From Exiguobacterium aurantiacum DSM 6208 (lineage in GTDB: Bacteria; Bacillota; Bacilli; Exiguobacteriales; Exiguobacteriaceae): 64,000 bases of DNA. The notes beneath the pieces are model-generated. The model did no database searches. It saw only the letters and a program-made list of their open reading frames with translations, and was not told where the DNA came from. Within the stretch, counting starts at the first letter, position 1, and each line of letters starts with the position of its first letter. The stretch covers positions 935,001 through 999,000 of the forward strand of contig NZ_JNIQ01000001.1 of assembly GCF_000702585.1 (NCBI RefSeq). Reading direction: 5' to 3'. The translations under genes were made by a program, and so were the position numbers. Positions 41,998 to 51,029 of the stretch are shown here, piece by piece.

Positions 41998-43497
41998 TTA
42001 TACATGCTTTCGTTGAAACTCAGAAATCGCCTCATACTCTTCCTCAAAGTGGCGCGACAATCGGATGTAGATCGGCAACAGCTCCCGGTAGACGGTCGTC
42101 GCCTCCATATTCGGCGTGTGTTCATGCGTCACTTGCGGCACGGCCGTGAAGTCGTCGATGTCGCCGAACGCATACTCGCCGAGCATGACCGCCCCGAGAC
42201 ACGAGCTCTCATGGCTCTCCGGGACGACGACCGGCGTGTCGAAGATGTCGGCCATCATTTGGCGCCACAGGCTCGACTGGGCGAACCCGCCCGTCGCATG
42301 AATCCGGTTCGGCGCGCCCGTCAACTCGTCGAGCGCGAGCATGACCGTATACAAGTTGAAGATGACGCCTTCTAACACGGCACGGATGAAGTGCTCGCGC
42401 TTATGATGGATGCTCAATCCGAAGAACGAACCGCGCGCGTTCGAGTCCCAGAGCGGTGCCCGTTCACCCATCAAGTACGGGTGGAACAACAGGCCGTCCG
42501 ACCCCGGTTTTACCGTCTCGGCGATCCGTGTCAACACGTCATAGGCGTCCAGTCCGAGCCGTTTCGCCGTCTCGACCTCGCTCGCTGCGAACTCGTCGCG
42601 GAGCCAACGGAGGATGATGCCGCCGTTATTGACCGGCCCGCCGATGACCCAGTGTTTGTCGGTCAACGCGTAACAGAAGATGCGGCCTTTCGGGTCCTGG
42701 ACCGGTTCCCGGACGACTGTGCGGATGGCGCCGCTCGTCCCGATCGTCACGGCGACGACACCCGGATTGAACGCCCCGACCCCGAGGTTTGAGAGCACCC
42801 CGTCGCTCGCCCCGACGACGAGCGGGAAGTCCCAACCGAGCGTCTGAGCGATGTCTGGTTTAAGAGCTAACATTTCGGTCGTGGGCACGAGCGCGGACAA
42901 CTGCCGCGGCGTGACGCCGGCAATCATGAGTGCCTCCGTATCCCAGTCGCGCGTCTCCAAGTTGAACAGCCCCGTCGCCGAGGCGATCGAGTGGTCGACG
43001 ACGTAGCTTCCGGTGAGGCGATAGAAGACGTATTCTTTGATCGAGACGAACTTGGCGGCGCGCGAGAACACGTCCGGCTGCTCATGTTTTAACCAACGCA
43101 GCTTCGACAGCGGCGCCATCGGGTGGACCGGCGTGCCGGTGCGCATATGGAGCGCGCTCGCGTCATACTCGCGCTTGATCTCTTGCGTGTACGGGTTCGC
43201 CCGGCTGTCGGCCCACGTGATGCTCCTTGTGAGCGGGTGTCCTGCTTCATCGAGGGCGATCAAGCTATGCATCGCCGAACTGAACGACGCGAAACGGACG
43301 GGACCGTCGGCGTGCGTGCGAACGGCCGAGACGGCCTCGAGGACGGCCCCGTAGATGACGACCGGGTCTTGCTCGGCCGTCTCCGTGTCTGGGGTGAGGA
43401 GCGGATACAGGACGTTATGTACCGCGAGTTGCTGGTGATTAAAAAACAGGACGGCTTTCGTGCTCGTCGTCCCGATATCGACGCCGATGGTGTACAC
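41998..43497 (-). CDS. gntK: Gluconokinase (FGGY family)
   Basis: A 499-residue sugar kinase that phosphorylates gluconate to 6-phosphogluconate. FGGY features: N-terminal phosphate loop TIGVDIGTTSTKAVL, SITWADSRANPY, GASDGVLSNLGVGAFNPG with the catalytic Asp, TIGTSGAIR, and the FGGY-like ATGGFAQSSLWRQMMADI near residue 420. The GasDGvlsNLG and MGERAPLWDSNARG patterns are those of GntK. GTG at 43497 has AGGAA with seven bases between; the GTG nine bases earlier is too close to it. No permease or gntR is adjacent; the gnd-type enzyme for the next step is at 52087-52968. Confidence 0.9.
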   Translation of the reverse strand: MYTIGVDIGTTSTKAVLFFNHQQLAVHNVLYPLLTPDTETAEQDPVVIYGAVLEAVSAVRTHADGPVRFASFSSAMHSLIALDEAGHPLTRSITWADSRANPYTQEIKREYDASALHMRTGTPVHPMAPLSKLRWLKHEQPDVFSRAAKFVSIKEYVFYRLTGSYVVDHSIASATGLFNLETRDWDTEALMIAGVTPRQLSALVPTTEMLALKPDIAQTLGWDFPLVVGASDGVLSNLGVGAFNPGVVAVTIGTSGAIRTVVREPVQDPKGRIFCYALTDKHWVIGGPVNNGGIILRWLRDEFAASEVETAKRLGLDAYDVLTRIAETVKPGSDGLLFHPYLMGERAPLWDSNARGSFFGLSIHHKREHFIRAVLEGVIFNLYTVMLALDELTGAPNRIHATGGFAQSSLWRQMMADIFDTPVVVPESHESSCLGAVMLGEYAFGDIDDFTAVPQVTHEHTPNMEATTVYRELLPIYIRLSRHFEEEYEAISEFQRKHV

Positions 43498-43607
43498 ACC
43501 AATCACTTCCTAACTGTAATGTAGTCCAAGAACTTGCTGTGAACCTTCTTGACACTATCCTTCCCGAAAACTGCCTTCACTAAAATCATCGACGCTAGAT
43601 TCTACAT

Positions 43608-43635
43608 GAAAAAGCTGACCCACGGTGAGGTCAGC
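43608..43635 (-). terminator. Terminator of the manganese catalase gene
   Basis: On minus, GCTGACC-TCACCGTG-GGTCAGC followed by TTTTTC. Confidence 0.8.
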
Positions 43636-43641
43636 CCAATG

Positions 43642-44520
43642 TTATTTCCGCTTGATTTGCTCGGCCACTTTCTTGACGACTTTCTCGACGCCGCCTGGCG
43701 CTTCCAGATCGTGATGGAGCGTGCGGTCTGGGATTGGTGGGTTTGGCTTTTGGCCTTGCGGGGCCGGGTCGCCCAAGTAGACGAAGTCGCCGGCACCGTC
43801 CGGCGCAGCGCCGGTCGCCCATTTGCCTTGGCTCGATTCGTTGCCTTCGGACAAGTCCCAGAACTCGAGTCCATGCTTCTCGGCTTCCAACTCGTCTTTC
43901 GCCGGGAAGCTCGCCGGCACGATGACGCCGTTCTTCTGTTCAAGCTCGTCGATTGCCGCCATCCATTGATATTGGTGGTAGCGGTCACGGGCGAGCATCT
44001 TGCGGAACACTTTCCGGACGCCTTCGTCTTTCGTCATATGATACAGACGCGCGACTTGTAGACGACCTTGCGTCTCCGCATGTAAGTTCGAGCGCATGTC
44101 GGCGAGCAAGTTGCCGCTCGCGACGATGTACGACCCGTTCCACGGCACGCCGTTCGAGTTCGTCGGCAGTCCGCCGAGCCCGCTGACGATCAAGTGTTGC
44201 GGGTTCATCCCGCCGAGGATCGCCGCTGTCGCCGGATCTTTCGCCGCCTCGGCCTGGTCGTCCGGTGAGGCGCCGTCGAGCAGCTGTGAGATGAGGGCGC
44301 AAAGCATTTCGACGTGCCCGATCTCTTCGGTGCCGATGTCCATGAGCATGTCCTTGTACTTCTCTTCCCCGCGGCAGTTAAAGCCTTGGAATAAGTACTG
44401 CATCATGACGGTCATTTCCCCGAACTGGCCGCCGAGCACTTCTTGAATTTGTCTAGCGAGCTGCGGGTCGGGCCGGTCGACGTTCACTTCAAACTGTAGC
44501 TCTTTCTGATGACGAAACAT
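43642..44520 (-). CDS. Manganese (non-heme) catalase
   Basis: A 292-residue di-manganese catalase that breaks down hydrogen peroxide. The four-helix bundle carries the ligand set: QFGEMTVMMQYLFQG (first Glu about residue 35), DIGTEEIGHVEML (Glu and His about 65-70), MRSNLHAETQGRLQVARLY (Glu) and RDRYHQYQWM (second His about 180). The long C-terminal tail with WDLSEGNESSQGKWATG is typical. Proteins of this family are also found as CotJC in spore coats of sporeformers. AAGGAGGAATCCC precedes the ATG. Monocistronic. Confidence 0.94.
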   Translation of the reverse strand: MFRHQKELQFEVNVDRPDPQLARQIQEVLGGQFGEMTVMMQYLFQGFNCRGEEKYKDMLMDIGTEEIGHVEMLCALISQLLDGASPDDQAEAAKDPATAAILGGMNPQHLIVSGLGGLPTNSNGVPWNGSYIVASGNLLADMRSNLHAETQGRLQVARLYHMTKDEGVRKVFRKMLARDRYHQYQWMAAIDELEQKNGVIVPASFPAKDELEAEKHGLEFWDLSEGNESSQGKWATGAAPDGAGDFVYLGDPAPQGQKPNPPIPDRTLHHDLEAPGGVEKVVKKVAEQIKRK

Positions 44521-44562
44521 GGGATTCCTCCTTTTTTGAACAAACGGTGAATGAACAACAAT

Positions 44563-44590
44563 ATAATAGTTCCACTCTCAATGTATTCAA
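44563..44590 (-). promoter_or_regulatory. Promoter of the manganese catalase gene
   Basis: On minus, TTGAAT (44590-44585), 16 bases, TATTAT (44568-44563), about 45 bases before the start codon. No PerR-like palindrome was recognised. Confidence 0.5.
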
Positions 44591-44753
44591 AACCTAAATT
44601 TTAGAACAAAATTGGAATATACAGGGTGGGGTATTTCTATCATCTTTTGCGTCCGATCCGCGATTTTCCGGCGAAAATGGGTTACTTAACCCCAAATGGT
44701 GGAATTAATACAGATGAACGACACACGGTCTAGAGATGAGAGAGGAATTCGCC

Positions 44754-45149
44754 ATGCATAACATTGAATTTTTGACGCCCGACCATTACGAGACGTTCAA
44801 GCAGTTGGCGCACCGTCTGGCTGACCCGGGGAACGTGAGCCGCGAGTATTTCTCGGCGCTCTACTTGATCTCAGGGAACGAGAGCGTGCGGGACATCTTG
44901 TTGCCGTACATGGATTTGGAGACAGGGGCGATCCGGACGGGGACGATCATCGATGACAACACGTTCGACAAGGAAGCGCTCACCCTCGTCAAGCTCGTCA
45001 TCCATCTGTACAACAACAAGGAATGGGTGCTCCCGACCGAGCTGCTCGCCTTGACCGAGGACGACTACAAGCTCGCCATGCAGGCGATTACGCTCTGCCG
45101 GGCGGAACAGTTCGATACGATCACGATCCCCGAGAAGAAGGAGGCCTGA
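44754..45149 (+). CDS. DUF6075-like protein, 131 residues
   Basis: A soluble protein beginning MHNIEFLTPDHYETFKQLA, with YFSALYLISGNESVRDILLPYM and FDKEALTLVKLVIHLYNNKEWVLPTELLALTEDDYKLAMQAI. This order (NIEFL, LYLISGN, VxLAxxLYN) resembles the DUF6075 family, whose function is unknown; the match is from memory. The ATG at 44754 follows GAGAGGAATTCGCC. Monocistronic, with a terminator overlapping the stop. Confidence 0.65.
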   Translation: MHNIEFLTPDHYETFKQLAHRLADPGNVSREYFSALYLISGNESVRDILLPYMDLETGAIRTGTIIDDNTFDKEALTLVKLVIHLYNNKEWVLPTELLALTEDDYKLAMQAITLCRAEQFDTITIPEKKEA

Positions 45150-45168
45150 CGCGAGGCCTCTTTTTGTT
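45140..45168 (+). terminator. Terminator after the DUF6075-like gene
   Basis: GAGGCCT-GACGCG-AGGCCTC then TTTTTG. Confidence 0.8.
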
Positions 45169-45227
45169 TCCTTCCGTCAAATGAAGGGTAATTCAACCAT
45201 GCATTCACATTTGAAGGAGGGGATCCT

Positions 45228-46745
45228 ATGTTACACGATTTTCCGAAGTCGTATTGGCGTGACGTCGCCGGGGAAAAGACGGCGTCGCTCCAAGCGGATA
45301 TCCAAGCGGACGTGGCCGTCGTCGGGGCCGGCATCGCCGGTGTCGTGGCGGCGCTCGAGCTCGCCGAACGGGGCAGGAACGTCGTCTTGATCGAAGCGGC
45401 CGAATTCGGGAGCGGGGCGACCGGGTATACGACGGCGAAAGTGTCGGCCCAGCATGGCCTCGTTTACGCGGAGCTAATCAAGACGCTCGGCGAGGAGAAG
45501 GCGAAGCTCTACTACGAGGCGAACATGGACGCGCTCCGCTATTTGACGGACCAAGTCGAACAGCATCAGATCGACTGCGACCTCGAGCGGCAACACGCCT
45601 ACATGTACAGCGACGCGTCATCTAGTTCCGCGAAGTTGCTCGAAAAAGAGGACGAGGCGTACGCGAAACTCGGCATCAATGGCGGCGACGCGACCGACGA
45701 GGTGAACGGCTTGTTGCCGTATGAGGTGAAGAAGGCGACCGTCATGCGCGACCAGCTCCAGTTCCACCCGGTCAAATACTTACAAGGTCTCATGAAGCGG
45801 TTCCTCGAGCTCGGGGGCACGCTGTACGAGATGACACGCGTCACGAAGATCGAGTACGGGACACCGCACGTCTTGTCGACGCTCACCGGCCACACCGTGT
45901 CGGCGAGAGACGTCGTCGTCGCGACCCATTTCCCGTTCAACGACTTCAAAGGGCTCTACTTCGCTAAGATGGAGATCGAGCGGTCGTACGTCGTCGCGGC
46001 CGAGGTCGATCAGTTCCCGGAAGGCATGTTCATCAGTGTCGACTCGCCCGGCCGTTCCCTCCGTCACATTAAGCGCGACGGTAAGAAGGTCGCCATGTTC
46101 GGCGGGGAGAACCATCTGTCGGGTCACAAGGAAGAGACGAAGAAATGTTACGAGCACCTCGGCGAGTTCGCCGAGCGCCACTTCGGTGTCGACGAGTTCA
46201 CGCACCATTGGTCGGCCCAAGACATGATCACGCTCGACAAAGTCCCGTATATCGGGCGGATGACGAACGATACGCCGCACGTCTACGTCGCGACCGGCTT
46301 CTCGAAATGGGGGATGAGCCAAGGCATCGTCGCCGGGCGGTTGATTGCCGACCTCATCACGAGTCAGCCGAACCGATACGAGGACTTGTATGACCCGACC
46401 CGGTCGAAGTGGAAACTGTCGGATGCGGCCCGCTTCGTGAAGACGAACGCCGACGTCGCCAAAGAGTTCGTCAAAGGGAAAGTGAAGCGAGCGGACAAGA
46501 CGGTGGACGACCTCGGCTTCGATGAAGGCGCGATCGTCAACCATGACGGCGAGCACGTCGCCGCCTATCGGGACCCGGAAGGCAACGTGTCGCTCGTCGG
46601 TTCGAATTGTACGCACATGGGCTGTACGGTCAACTGGAACAACGCCGAACGCTCGTGGGACTGTCCGTGCCACGGCTCGCGTTTCAAACCGAATGGCGAA
46701 GTCATCGAGGGACCGGCCGTCAAGTCGCTCCCGCCCAAGAACTGA
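45228..46745 (+). CDS. FAD-dependent oxidoreductase with C-terminal Rieske domain (YhfW-like)
   Basis: A 505-residue two-domain protein. The N-terminal DAO-type domain binds FAD through DVAVVGAGIAGVVAALELAE (about residues 28-48) and VVLIEAAEFGSGATGYTTAK; the C-terminal Rieske domain has the [2Fe-2S] ligands CTHMGC and CPCHGSRF near residues 462 and 481. The order and length match B. subtilis YhfW, whose substrate is unknown. The Rieske centre probably passes electrons from the flavin. GGAGGGGATCCT precedes the ATG. No signal peptide, so it is cytoplasmic. Monocistronic. Confidence 0.92.
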   Translation: MLHDFPKSYWRDVAGEKTASLQADIQADVAVVGAGIAGVVAALELAERGRNVVLIEAAEFGSGATGYTTAKVSAQHGLVYAELIKTLGEEKAKLYYEANMDALRYLTDQVEQHQIDCDLERQHAYMYSDASSSSAKLLEKEDEAYAKLGINGGDATDEVNGLLPYEVKKATVMRDQLQFHPVKYLQGLMKRFLELGGTLYEMTRVTKIEYGTPHVLSTLTGHTVSARDVVVATHFPFNDFKGLYFAKMEIERSYVVAAEVDQFPEGMFISVDSPGRSLRHIKRDGKKVAMFGGENHLSGHKEETKKCYEHLGEFAERHFGVDEFTHHWSAQDMITLDKVPYIGRMTNDTPHVYVATGFSKWGMSQGIVAGRLIADLITSQPNRYEDLYDPTRSKWKLSDAARFVKTNADVAKEFVKGKVKRADKTVDDLGFDEGAIVNHDGEHVAAYRDPEGNVSLVGSNCTHMGCTVNWNNAERSWDCPCHGSRFKPNGEVIEGPAVKSLPPKN

Positions 46746-46801
46746 CTGTCATACAACTGTAAATGTTTGTAGGAAACGTCGGCTGTAAATGAGTCGTGAT
46801 G

Positions 46802-46836
46802 TGAGACCCTCGTCCGAAGCGGATGAGGGTCTTTTG
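46802..46836 (+). terminator. Terminator after the yhfW-like gene
   Basis: AGACCCTCGTCCG-AAG-CGGATGAGGGTCT then TTTG; 13-bp stem with G-U pairs. Confidence 0.85.
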
Positions 46837-46948
46837 TAGGTTGGAGAGAGTCCGTCTATCACTATGTTGCGATACGGTTGGAAAATTTTCTCGTTTTTTC
46901 TGAGCGGGTTCGGGAAACATGGTTAACACAGGAAAGGGGGACATCAAC

Positions 46949-47335
46949 ATGCCGGTCAATCATATGAAGGCGTTGACGCTGAAGCATGGGGCGCTTCTCG
47001 TCGTCTTTATCGCCGTTTTGACGCTCGGGTTCGGCGTGCCGTGGTATCATGCCGCCTGGATCTCGTTCATGGTCGGCATCATCGCGTATTGGTTAGGGGA
47101 TTTGCTCATCTTGCGGAAGTTTGGCAACCTCGTCGCGACAGCGGCCGACTTCGGACTCGTCTTCTTCTTGACGTGGTTCTTCCTATGGATCTTGGACTTC
47201 GATCTCGGCACCGAGACGAGCTTCGTCTTGCTCGCGCTTTACACGGCGCTTGCGACCGCAGTCGTCGAATTCCTGTTCCACGGATGGTTGTTGAAGCATA
47301 AGCGAGACGAGGGACGCGCACATTCGGCACGATGA
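46949..47335 (+). CDS. DUF2512 (YndM-like) membrane protein
   Basis: A 128-residue protein with four membrane helices: LLVVFIAVLTLGFGVPWYHA, FMVGIIAYWLGDLLIL, FGLVFFLTWFFLWILDF and LLALYTALATAVVEFLFHGWLL. The KALTLKHGALL start and YWLGDLLILRKFGNLVATAADFGL block match DUF2512. Function unknown. ATG at 46949 follows AAAGGGGGACATCAAC. It is the first gene of a run (with the next two coat-like genes and the glutamate-synthase-like gene) with short gaps. Confidence 0.82.
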   Translation: MPVNHMKALTLKHGALLVVFIAVLTLGFGVPWYHAAWISFMVGIIAYWLGDLLILRKFGNLVATAADFGLVFFLTWFFLWILDFDLGTETSFVLLALYTALATAVVEFLFHGWLLKHKRDEGRAHSAR

Positions 47336-47353
47336 TAAAAAGGAGGAATAACG

Positions 47354-47554
47354 ATGGCTAAAAATAAGCTCGCCATTCACGAAGTGTTGGAGATTCACGA
47401 GATGTTGACGTTGAAGCAAGCAGGGCTCGTCAAAGGGTACGTGAGCGAACCGCTCATCAAAGACGACAAGTTGAAGAAGATCGCGAGAAAGCATTTGAAG
47501 AACACCGAGCAGGCGGTCAGTGAGTTGAAGCAACTGTTGCCGAACAAGGCGTGA
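47354..47554 (+). CDS. Small helical Coat F-like protein, 66 residues
   Basis: MAKNKLAIHEVLEIHEMLTL opens a short two-helix protein ending TEQAVSELKQLLPNKA. It resembles small spore-coat-associated proteins of Bacillus with the HEVLEIHE(M/I)LTLK opening. It lies 18 bases after the DUF2512 gene and 13 bases before a Coat F domain gene, all with GGAGG sites, so it is part of that operon. Together with the next protein it may form a split version of the longer Coat F proteins. Role in this organism unknown. Confidence 0.72.
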   Translation: MAKNKLAIHEVLEIHEMLTLKQAGLVKGYVSEPLIKDDKLKKIARKHLKNTEQAVSELKQLLPNKA

Positions 47555-47567
47555 GGAGGAGAGACGA

Positions 47568-47864
47568 ATGGGCATCACTGAAAACTTGAAACGGCCGAGC
47601 AAGCAGCGGGATGAGTTGATTGCGACGGACCTGCTGATCACGGCCAAGTCGGCCGTCCGGGCGTATGCGGTCGCCGTGACCGAGACGGCGTCACCGGACG
47701 TGCGGAAAGTGCTCATCAAGCAGTTGAACCAGGCGATCGAGGACCATGCCGAGATCGCCGACTACATGATCAAAAACGACATGTACATGGCGTACGATAT
47801 CGAGAAGCAACTGAAGCACGACAAAGAGAAAGTCGACAAGGCGAACGAGTTGACGAAGAAGTGA
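47568..47864 (+). CDS. Coat F domain protein, 98 residues
   Basis: The core RDELIATDLLITAKSAVRAYAVAVTETASPDVRKVLIKQLNQAIEDH is a Coat F domain pattern (given here by its landmarks: ATDLL, AK, YAxAxTE, PxVR, QLNQAI, H), then YMIKNDMYMAYDIEKQLKHDKEKV. It is a ferritin-like two-helix hairpin without obvious metal ligands. GAGGAGAGACG precedes the ATG. In sporeformers such proteins sit in the coat. If this is Exiguobacterium, which does not form spores, the protein must have another role, such as stress protection. Confidence 0.82.
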   Translation: MGITENLKRPSKQRDELIATDLLITAKSAVRAYAVAVTETASPDVRKVLIKQLNQAIEDHAEIADYMIKNDMYMAYDIEKQLKHDKEKVDKANELTKK

Positions 47865-47951
47865 ACGGGCCGGCATCCGCCGGTCTTTTTCGTTTCGAGA
47901 GCTGTCGGCCGTGGTATCGGATAAGGACAATCCATGAGGGAGGGCGACCCG

Positions 47952-49508
47952 ATGTCCGTGAATACGATGATGCTCGCGATGATCTCCGCGCCGTTCTTGT
48001 TTCTCCTTTATATGTGGCGCAAGGACCGGATGCAGAAAGAACATTCCGTCTTGCGGAACTTCCCGATCCTCGGTAAAGTGCGCTACATCCTCGAGAAGGT
48101 CGGTCCGGAGCTCCGGCAGTATCTGTTCTTGAACGACAATGAGGCGAAGCCGTTCTCGCGAAACGACTATGAGGCGGCCGTCATTTCCGGGAAATACAAG
48201 TCACGCATCATCGGCTTCGGCTCTGAACGGGACTTCGAGGCGGGCGGCTATTACTTACAAAACGTCCTCTATCCGACGAACCGGAACGAGCTCCGCATCG
48301 ACAACTCGAGCCGTGTGACGACGTTGCTCTACGAGGTCGAGGAGGATAACTTGTTCACGCGCAAAGAGCATCTCTTCGAGCGGGACGTCGCCCCGTATTT
48401 GTTGACGGAAGAAGACGCTCCCGTCATCGGGGAGACGACGTGCCGGCACCCGTTTCGTCTCCGCGGTCTCGTCGGGCAGTCGGCTATGAGTTTCGGCTCG
48501 CTCGGCGAGCATGCGATCACGGCGCTGTCGATCGGTCTCGGCCGGGCCGGGGGGACGTGGATGAACACGGGCGAGGGCGGACTGTCGGACCATCACTTGA
48601 AAGGCGGTGTCGACCTCATCTGTCAAATCGGTCCGGCGCTCTTCGGGGTGCGCACCGAGGACGGGGTGTTCTCGCTCGAGGCGTTCAAGCAGAAGGCCGC
48701 CTTGAAACAAGTGCGGGCGTTCGAGTTGAAGCTCGCCCAAGGCGCGAAGACGCGCGGCGGTCATATCGACGGCGCGAAAGTGACGCCGGAGATCGCGGCG
48801 ATTCGAAACGTCAAAGTCGGTGAGACGATCGACAGCCCGAACCGTTTCTCCGAGTTCAACACGAACGAGGAACTGCTTGACTTCATCGACATGCTGCGGG
48901 ATGCCGGCGGGAAACCGGTCGGCATCAAGCTCGTCGTCGGGAAACTCGACGATATCGAACGCTTGATCGAAACGATGGCCAGGGCGGACAAGCACCCGGA
49001 CTTCATCACCGTCGACGGCGGCGAAGGCGGCACCGGGGCGACGTACCAAGAACTCGCCGATACGGTCGGGCTCCCTTTGAAAGCCGCGCTCCCGTTCGTG
49101 CACCGGCTCCTGCTCGAGCACGGTCTCCGCGATCGCATCAAACTGTTCGCTTCCGGCAAGCTCGTCACGGCCGATAAGATCGCCGTCGCCCTCGCGCTCG
49201 GTGCCGATTGCGTCAACATCGCCCGCGGGCTCATGTTCAACGTCGGTTGCATTCAGGCGCAAGTGTGCCATACGAACCGGTGCCCGGTCGGCGTGGCGAC
49301 GACCGACCCGAAACTCCAGCGCGCCCTCGTCGTCGACGAGAAGAGCTTCCGTGTCACGAACTACATCATCTCGCTCCGGGAAGGGCTGTACAACATGACG
49401 GCCGCGGCCGGGCTGAAGGCGCCGACCGAGCTGTCGCTTTCGCACGTGCTGTACAAGTATCCGGACGGGCGGGTGAAGCTTGGGGAAGAGCTATATGAGA
49501 TGAAATGA
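47952..49508 (+). CDS. Glutamate synthase-like FMN/Fe-S enzyme (YerD-like)
   Basis: A 518-residue protein related to the central and FMN domains of the glutamate synthase large subunit, without the glutaminase domain. An N-terminal membrane helix (MMLAMISAPFLFLLYMW) anchors it. FMN-binding and substrate segments are SAMSFGSLGEHAITALSIGL, GGHIDGAKVTPEIA and TVDGGEGGTGATYQELAD; the 3Fe-4S cysteines are in CIQAQVCHTNRCPVGVAT. B. subtilis YerD has this layout; its reaction is not established. ATG at 47952 follows GGGAGGGCGACCCG. Fourth gene of the run starting at 46949, with an 87-base gap. Confidence 0.88.
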   Translation: MSVNTMMLAMISAPFLFLLYMWRKDRMQKEHSVLRNFPILGKVRYILEKVGPELRQYLFLNDNEAKPFSRNDYEAAVISGKYKSRIIGFGSERDFEAGGYYLQNVLYPTNRNELRIDNSSRVTTLLYEVEEDNLFTRKEHLFERDVAPYLLTEEDAPVIGETTCRHPFRLRGLVGQSAMSFGSLGEHAITALSIGLGRAGGTWMNTGEGGLSDHHLKGGVDLICQIGPALFGVRTEDGVFSLEAFKQKAALKQVRAFELKLAQGAKTRGGHIDGAKVTPEIAAIRNVKVGETIDSPNRFSEFNTNEELLDFIDMLRDAGGKPVGIKLVVGKLDDIERLIETMARADKHPDFITVDGGEGGTGATYQELADTVGLPLKAALPFVHRLLLEHGLRDRIKLFASGKLVTADKIAVALALGADCVNIARGLMFNVGCIQAQVCHTNRCPVGVATTDPKLQRALVVDEKSFRVTNYIISLREGLYNMTAAAGLKAPTELSLSHVLYKYPDGRVKLGEELYEMK

Positions 49509-49509
49509 A

Positions 49510-49545
49510 GAAACGACCTCCTGCTCGCGCGCGGGAGGTCGTTCA
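49510..49545. terminator. Bidirectional terminator
   Basis: AACGACCTCC-TGCTCGCGCGC-GGGAGGTCGTT with adjacent A and T-rich bases; shared with the convergent phosphoesterase gene. Confidence 0.8.
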
Positions 49546-50532
49546 TTGTGTCGTCGCCGTCGCTTTGAACGAGCGATGATAAAAATTTTCGAAAGCCGAA
49601 TTGTCCCCGAGGAGCGTGCGGCCGGTCATGCAAACACGCGTGATGGCTTGCGATCGATTGCTCGGTGTGATGAAGTAGTCGTCCGGATAACGTGTCAATA
49701 TGGAGCGGACGAGAGAACGCATGATCATGTCATCGTCCTTCACCCAACCGTCATGGTCCCACACGATGTTGTCGAGCGTCAGGCGGATGCGGCCCTCGTC
49801 TCGCATGAAACGATTGAAACTGATACGCCGTGTCTCGGCTCCTTCGAACGGACGATACTCATGGCTAACGCCGTCTGCAGAGATCGTCCCGATGACGATG
49901 CCTGTCCGCCACGCCTTGCCACTCCCGTCCCAGACGGAGAAGACATGGCCCGGATAGATGAACGGGACACCTCCGCGGACGAATGGAGGCTTATATTCAT
50001 GTAAATGGCCTAACGCGAAATAGTCATAACCGAGCGTTCTGACGACGTCTGGAGGGAAGTCGGTGCGATCGCCGTGGGTCAAAAACAGATTCGGGTGCGA
50101 ATCGTGTCGTGGCGACACCCGTAAAAATGCTTCTCGTAGACCGGCGCGCCTCGTTTCGCAGCTGAGCCCATATATACCCGCCCCGAGTCGTTCATCGAAC
50201 ACGTAATCTGGTTCCAAGAAACAATGGACGTTTCCGACCGTCTCCCATACCTTTTTATAAGCGACGCGATTCACGTCATGGTCACCGAAGACGATATAAA
50301 CGGTTGCCCCGAGCATGGTCCACTCTTTTAAATAGGGGAGGAAGTCCTCAGGATCGCTCACTTCGACGTCACCGGCGACGAGCACCGCCTGGATGCCCTC
50401 GGTAAGAATGACGTCAGCTAGCTGTTGGAGCTTCGAGCGCTGGATGTCAAAGCTGGCATGCTCGATTAGTCTGGTCGTATCGTCGTGTCTTGCGTGATGC
50501 AAGTCCGCGATGTGGATGAAACGGGTCATCAT
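49543..50532 (-). CDS. SbcD/YhaO-like metallophosphoesterase
   Basis: A 329-residue calcineurin-fold enzyme. The five metal-binding blocks are seen: FIHIADLHHA, LVAGDVEVSDPE, VFGDHDVNR (GNHD equivalent), LFLTHGDRTD and ALGHLHEYKPP. They match the nuclease subunit of SbcCD/Mre11-type enzymes and B. subtilis YhaO. The usual partner ATPase (SbcC or YhaN) is not adjacent: the gene stands alone. The C-terminal 120 residues are divergent. AGGAGGATAGC precedes the ATG. DNA end processing is a likely but unproven role. Confidence 0.85.
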   Translation of the reverse strand: MMTRFIHIADLHHARHDDTTRLIEHASFDIQRSKLQQLADVILTEGIQAVLVAGDVEVSDPEDFLPYLKEWTMLGATVYIVFGDHDVNRVAYKKVWETVGNVHCFLEPDYVFDERLGAGIYGLSCETRRAGLREAFLRVSPRHDSHPNLFLTHGDRTDFPPDVVRTLGYDYFALGHLHEYKPPFVRGGVPFIYPGHVFSVWDGSGKAWRTGIVIGTISADGVSHEYRPFEGAETRRISFNRFMRDEGRIRLTLDNIVWDHDGWVKDDDMIMRSLVRSILTRYPDDYFITPSNRSQAITRVCMTGRTLLGDNSAFENFYHRSFKATATTQ

Positions 50533-50544
50533 GCTATCCTCCTT

Positions 50545-51020
50545 TTATGGATTGATCTTCACGTCCGTCTCCAGGATCTCGATTTCAAGCAGCGACGGCA
50601 TGACGCTCCAATCGTCTCCGAACTTGTAGCCGGAATCGTGGTTGATGCGATAAATCGAGTTGAAGCTGATCGAGAAGACAGCGACGTGGTCATACTGTTC
50701 GATTCTCTTCTCGAGCTTGCGTGAAAACAGGAATCGGTTCGATAGGCTGGTGAGCGGGTCGTGCAGGCGAGCTGCCAAATCGGTTCTTCTTGTTGCTTCA
50801 ATTTCGTCACGTCGCGGGCGACGCTGATGATCGATGTGACCGTGCCGTCTTCAAGTTGAGGGATGAGTTGTTTGTCAATCCATTTCACGCCGTCTTGAGT
50901 GACGATGCGGAAGACGACATGCGCATCCTCCGCTAGCTCACAGACCCGGTGATCTCGGACGTGCTCGCGAAACATCAGCTTGGGCATCATCAGGATCGCC
51001 TCCAAATTGGTTGGTTACAG
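50545..51020 (-). pseudogene. Decayed PAS-GGDEF protein gene
   Basis: Reading minus, one frame gives a PAS-domain tail (HVVFRIVTQDGVKWIDKQL, VARDVTKLKQQEEPIWQLA); near 50768 the reading continues only in another frame as HDPLTSLSNRFLFSRKLEKR, the start of a GGDEF domain, and ends after YKFGDDWSVMPSLLEIEI. So one frameshift, loss of the N-terminus (a stop codon lies at the left of the PAS part) and loss of the whole GGDEF active site. It cannot make an active cyclase. It abuts the very GC-rich patch at 51030, which may mark a deletion or insertion joint. Confidence 0.85.
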
Positions 51021-51029
51021 TCAGTATAG

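Noticed and set aside
48255-49445. A 396-codon minus-strand open frame opposite the YerD-like gene
   Set aside because: Antisense shadow of a well-conserved enzyme gene; composition is typical of reversed codons.
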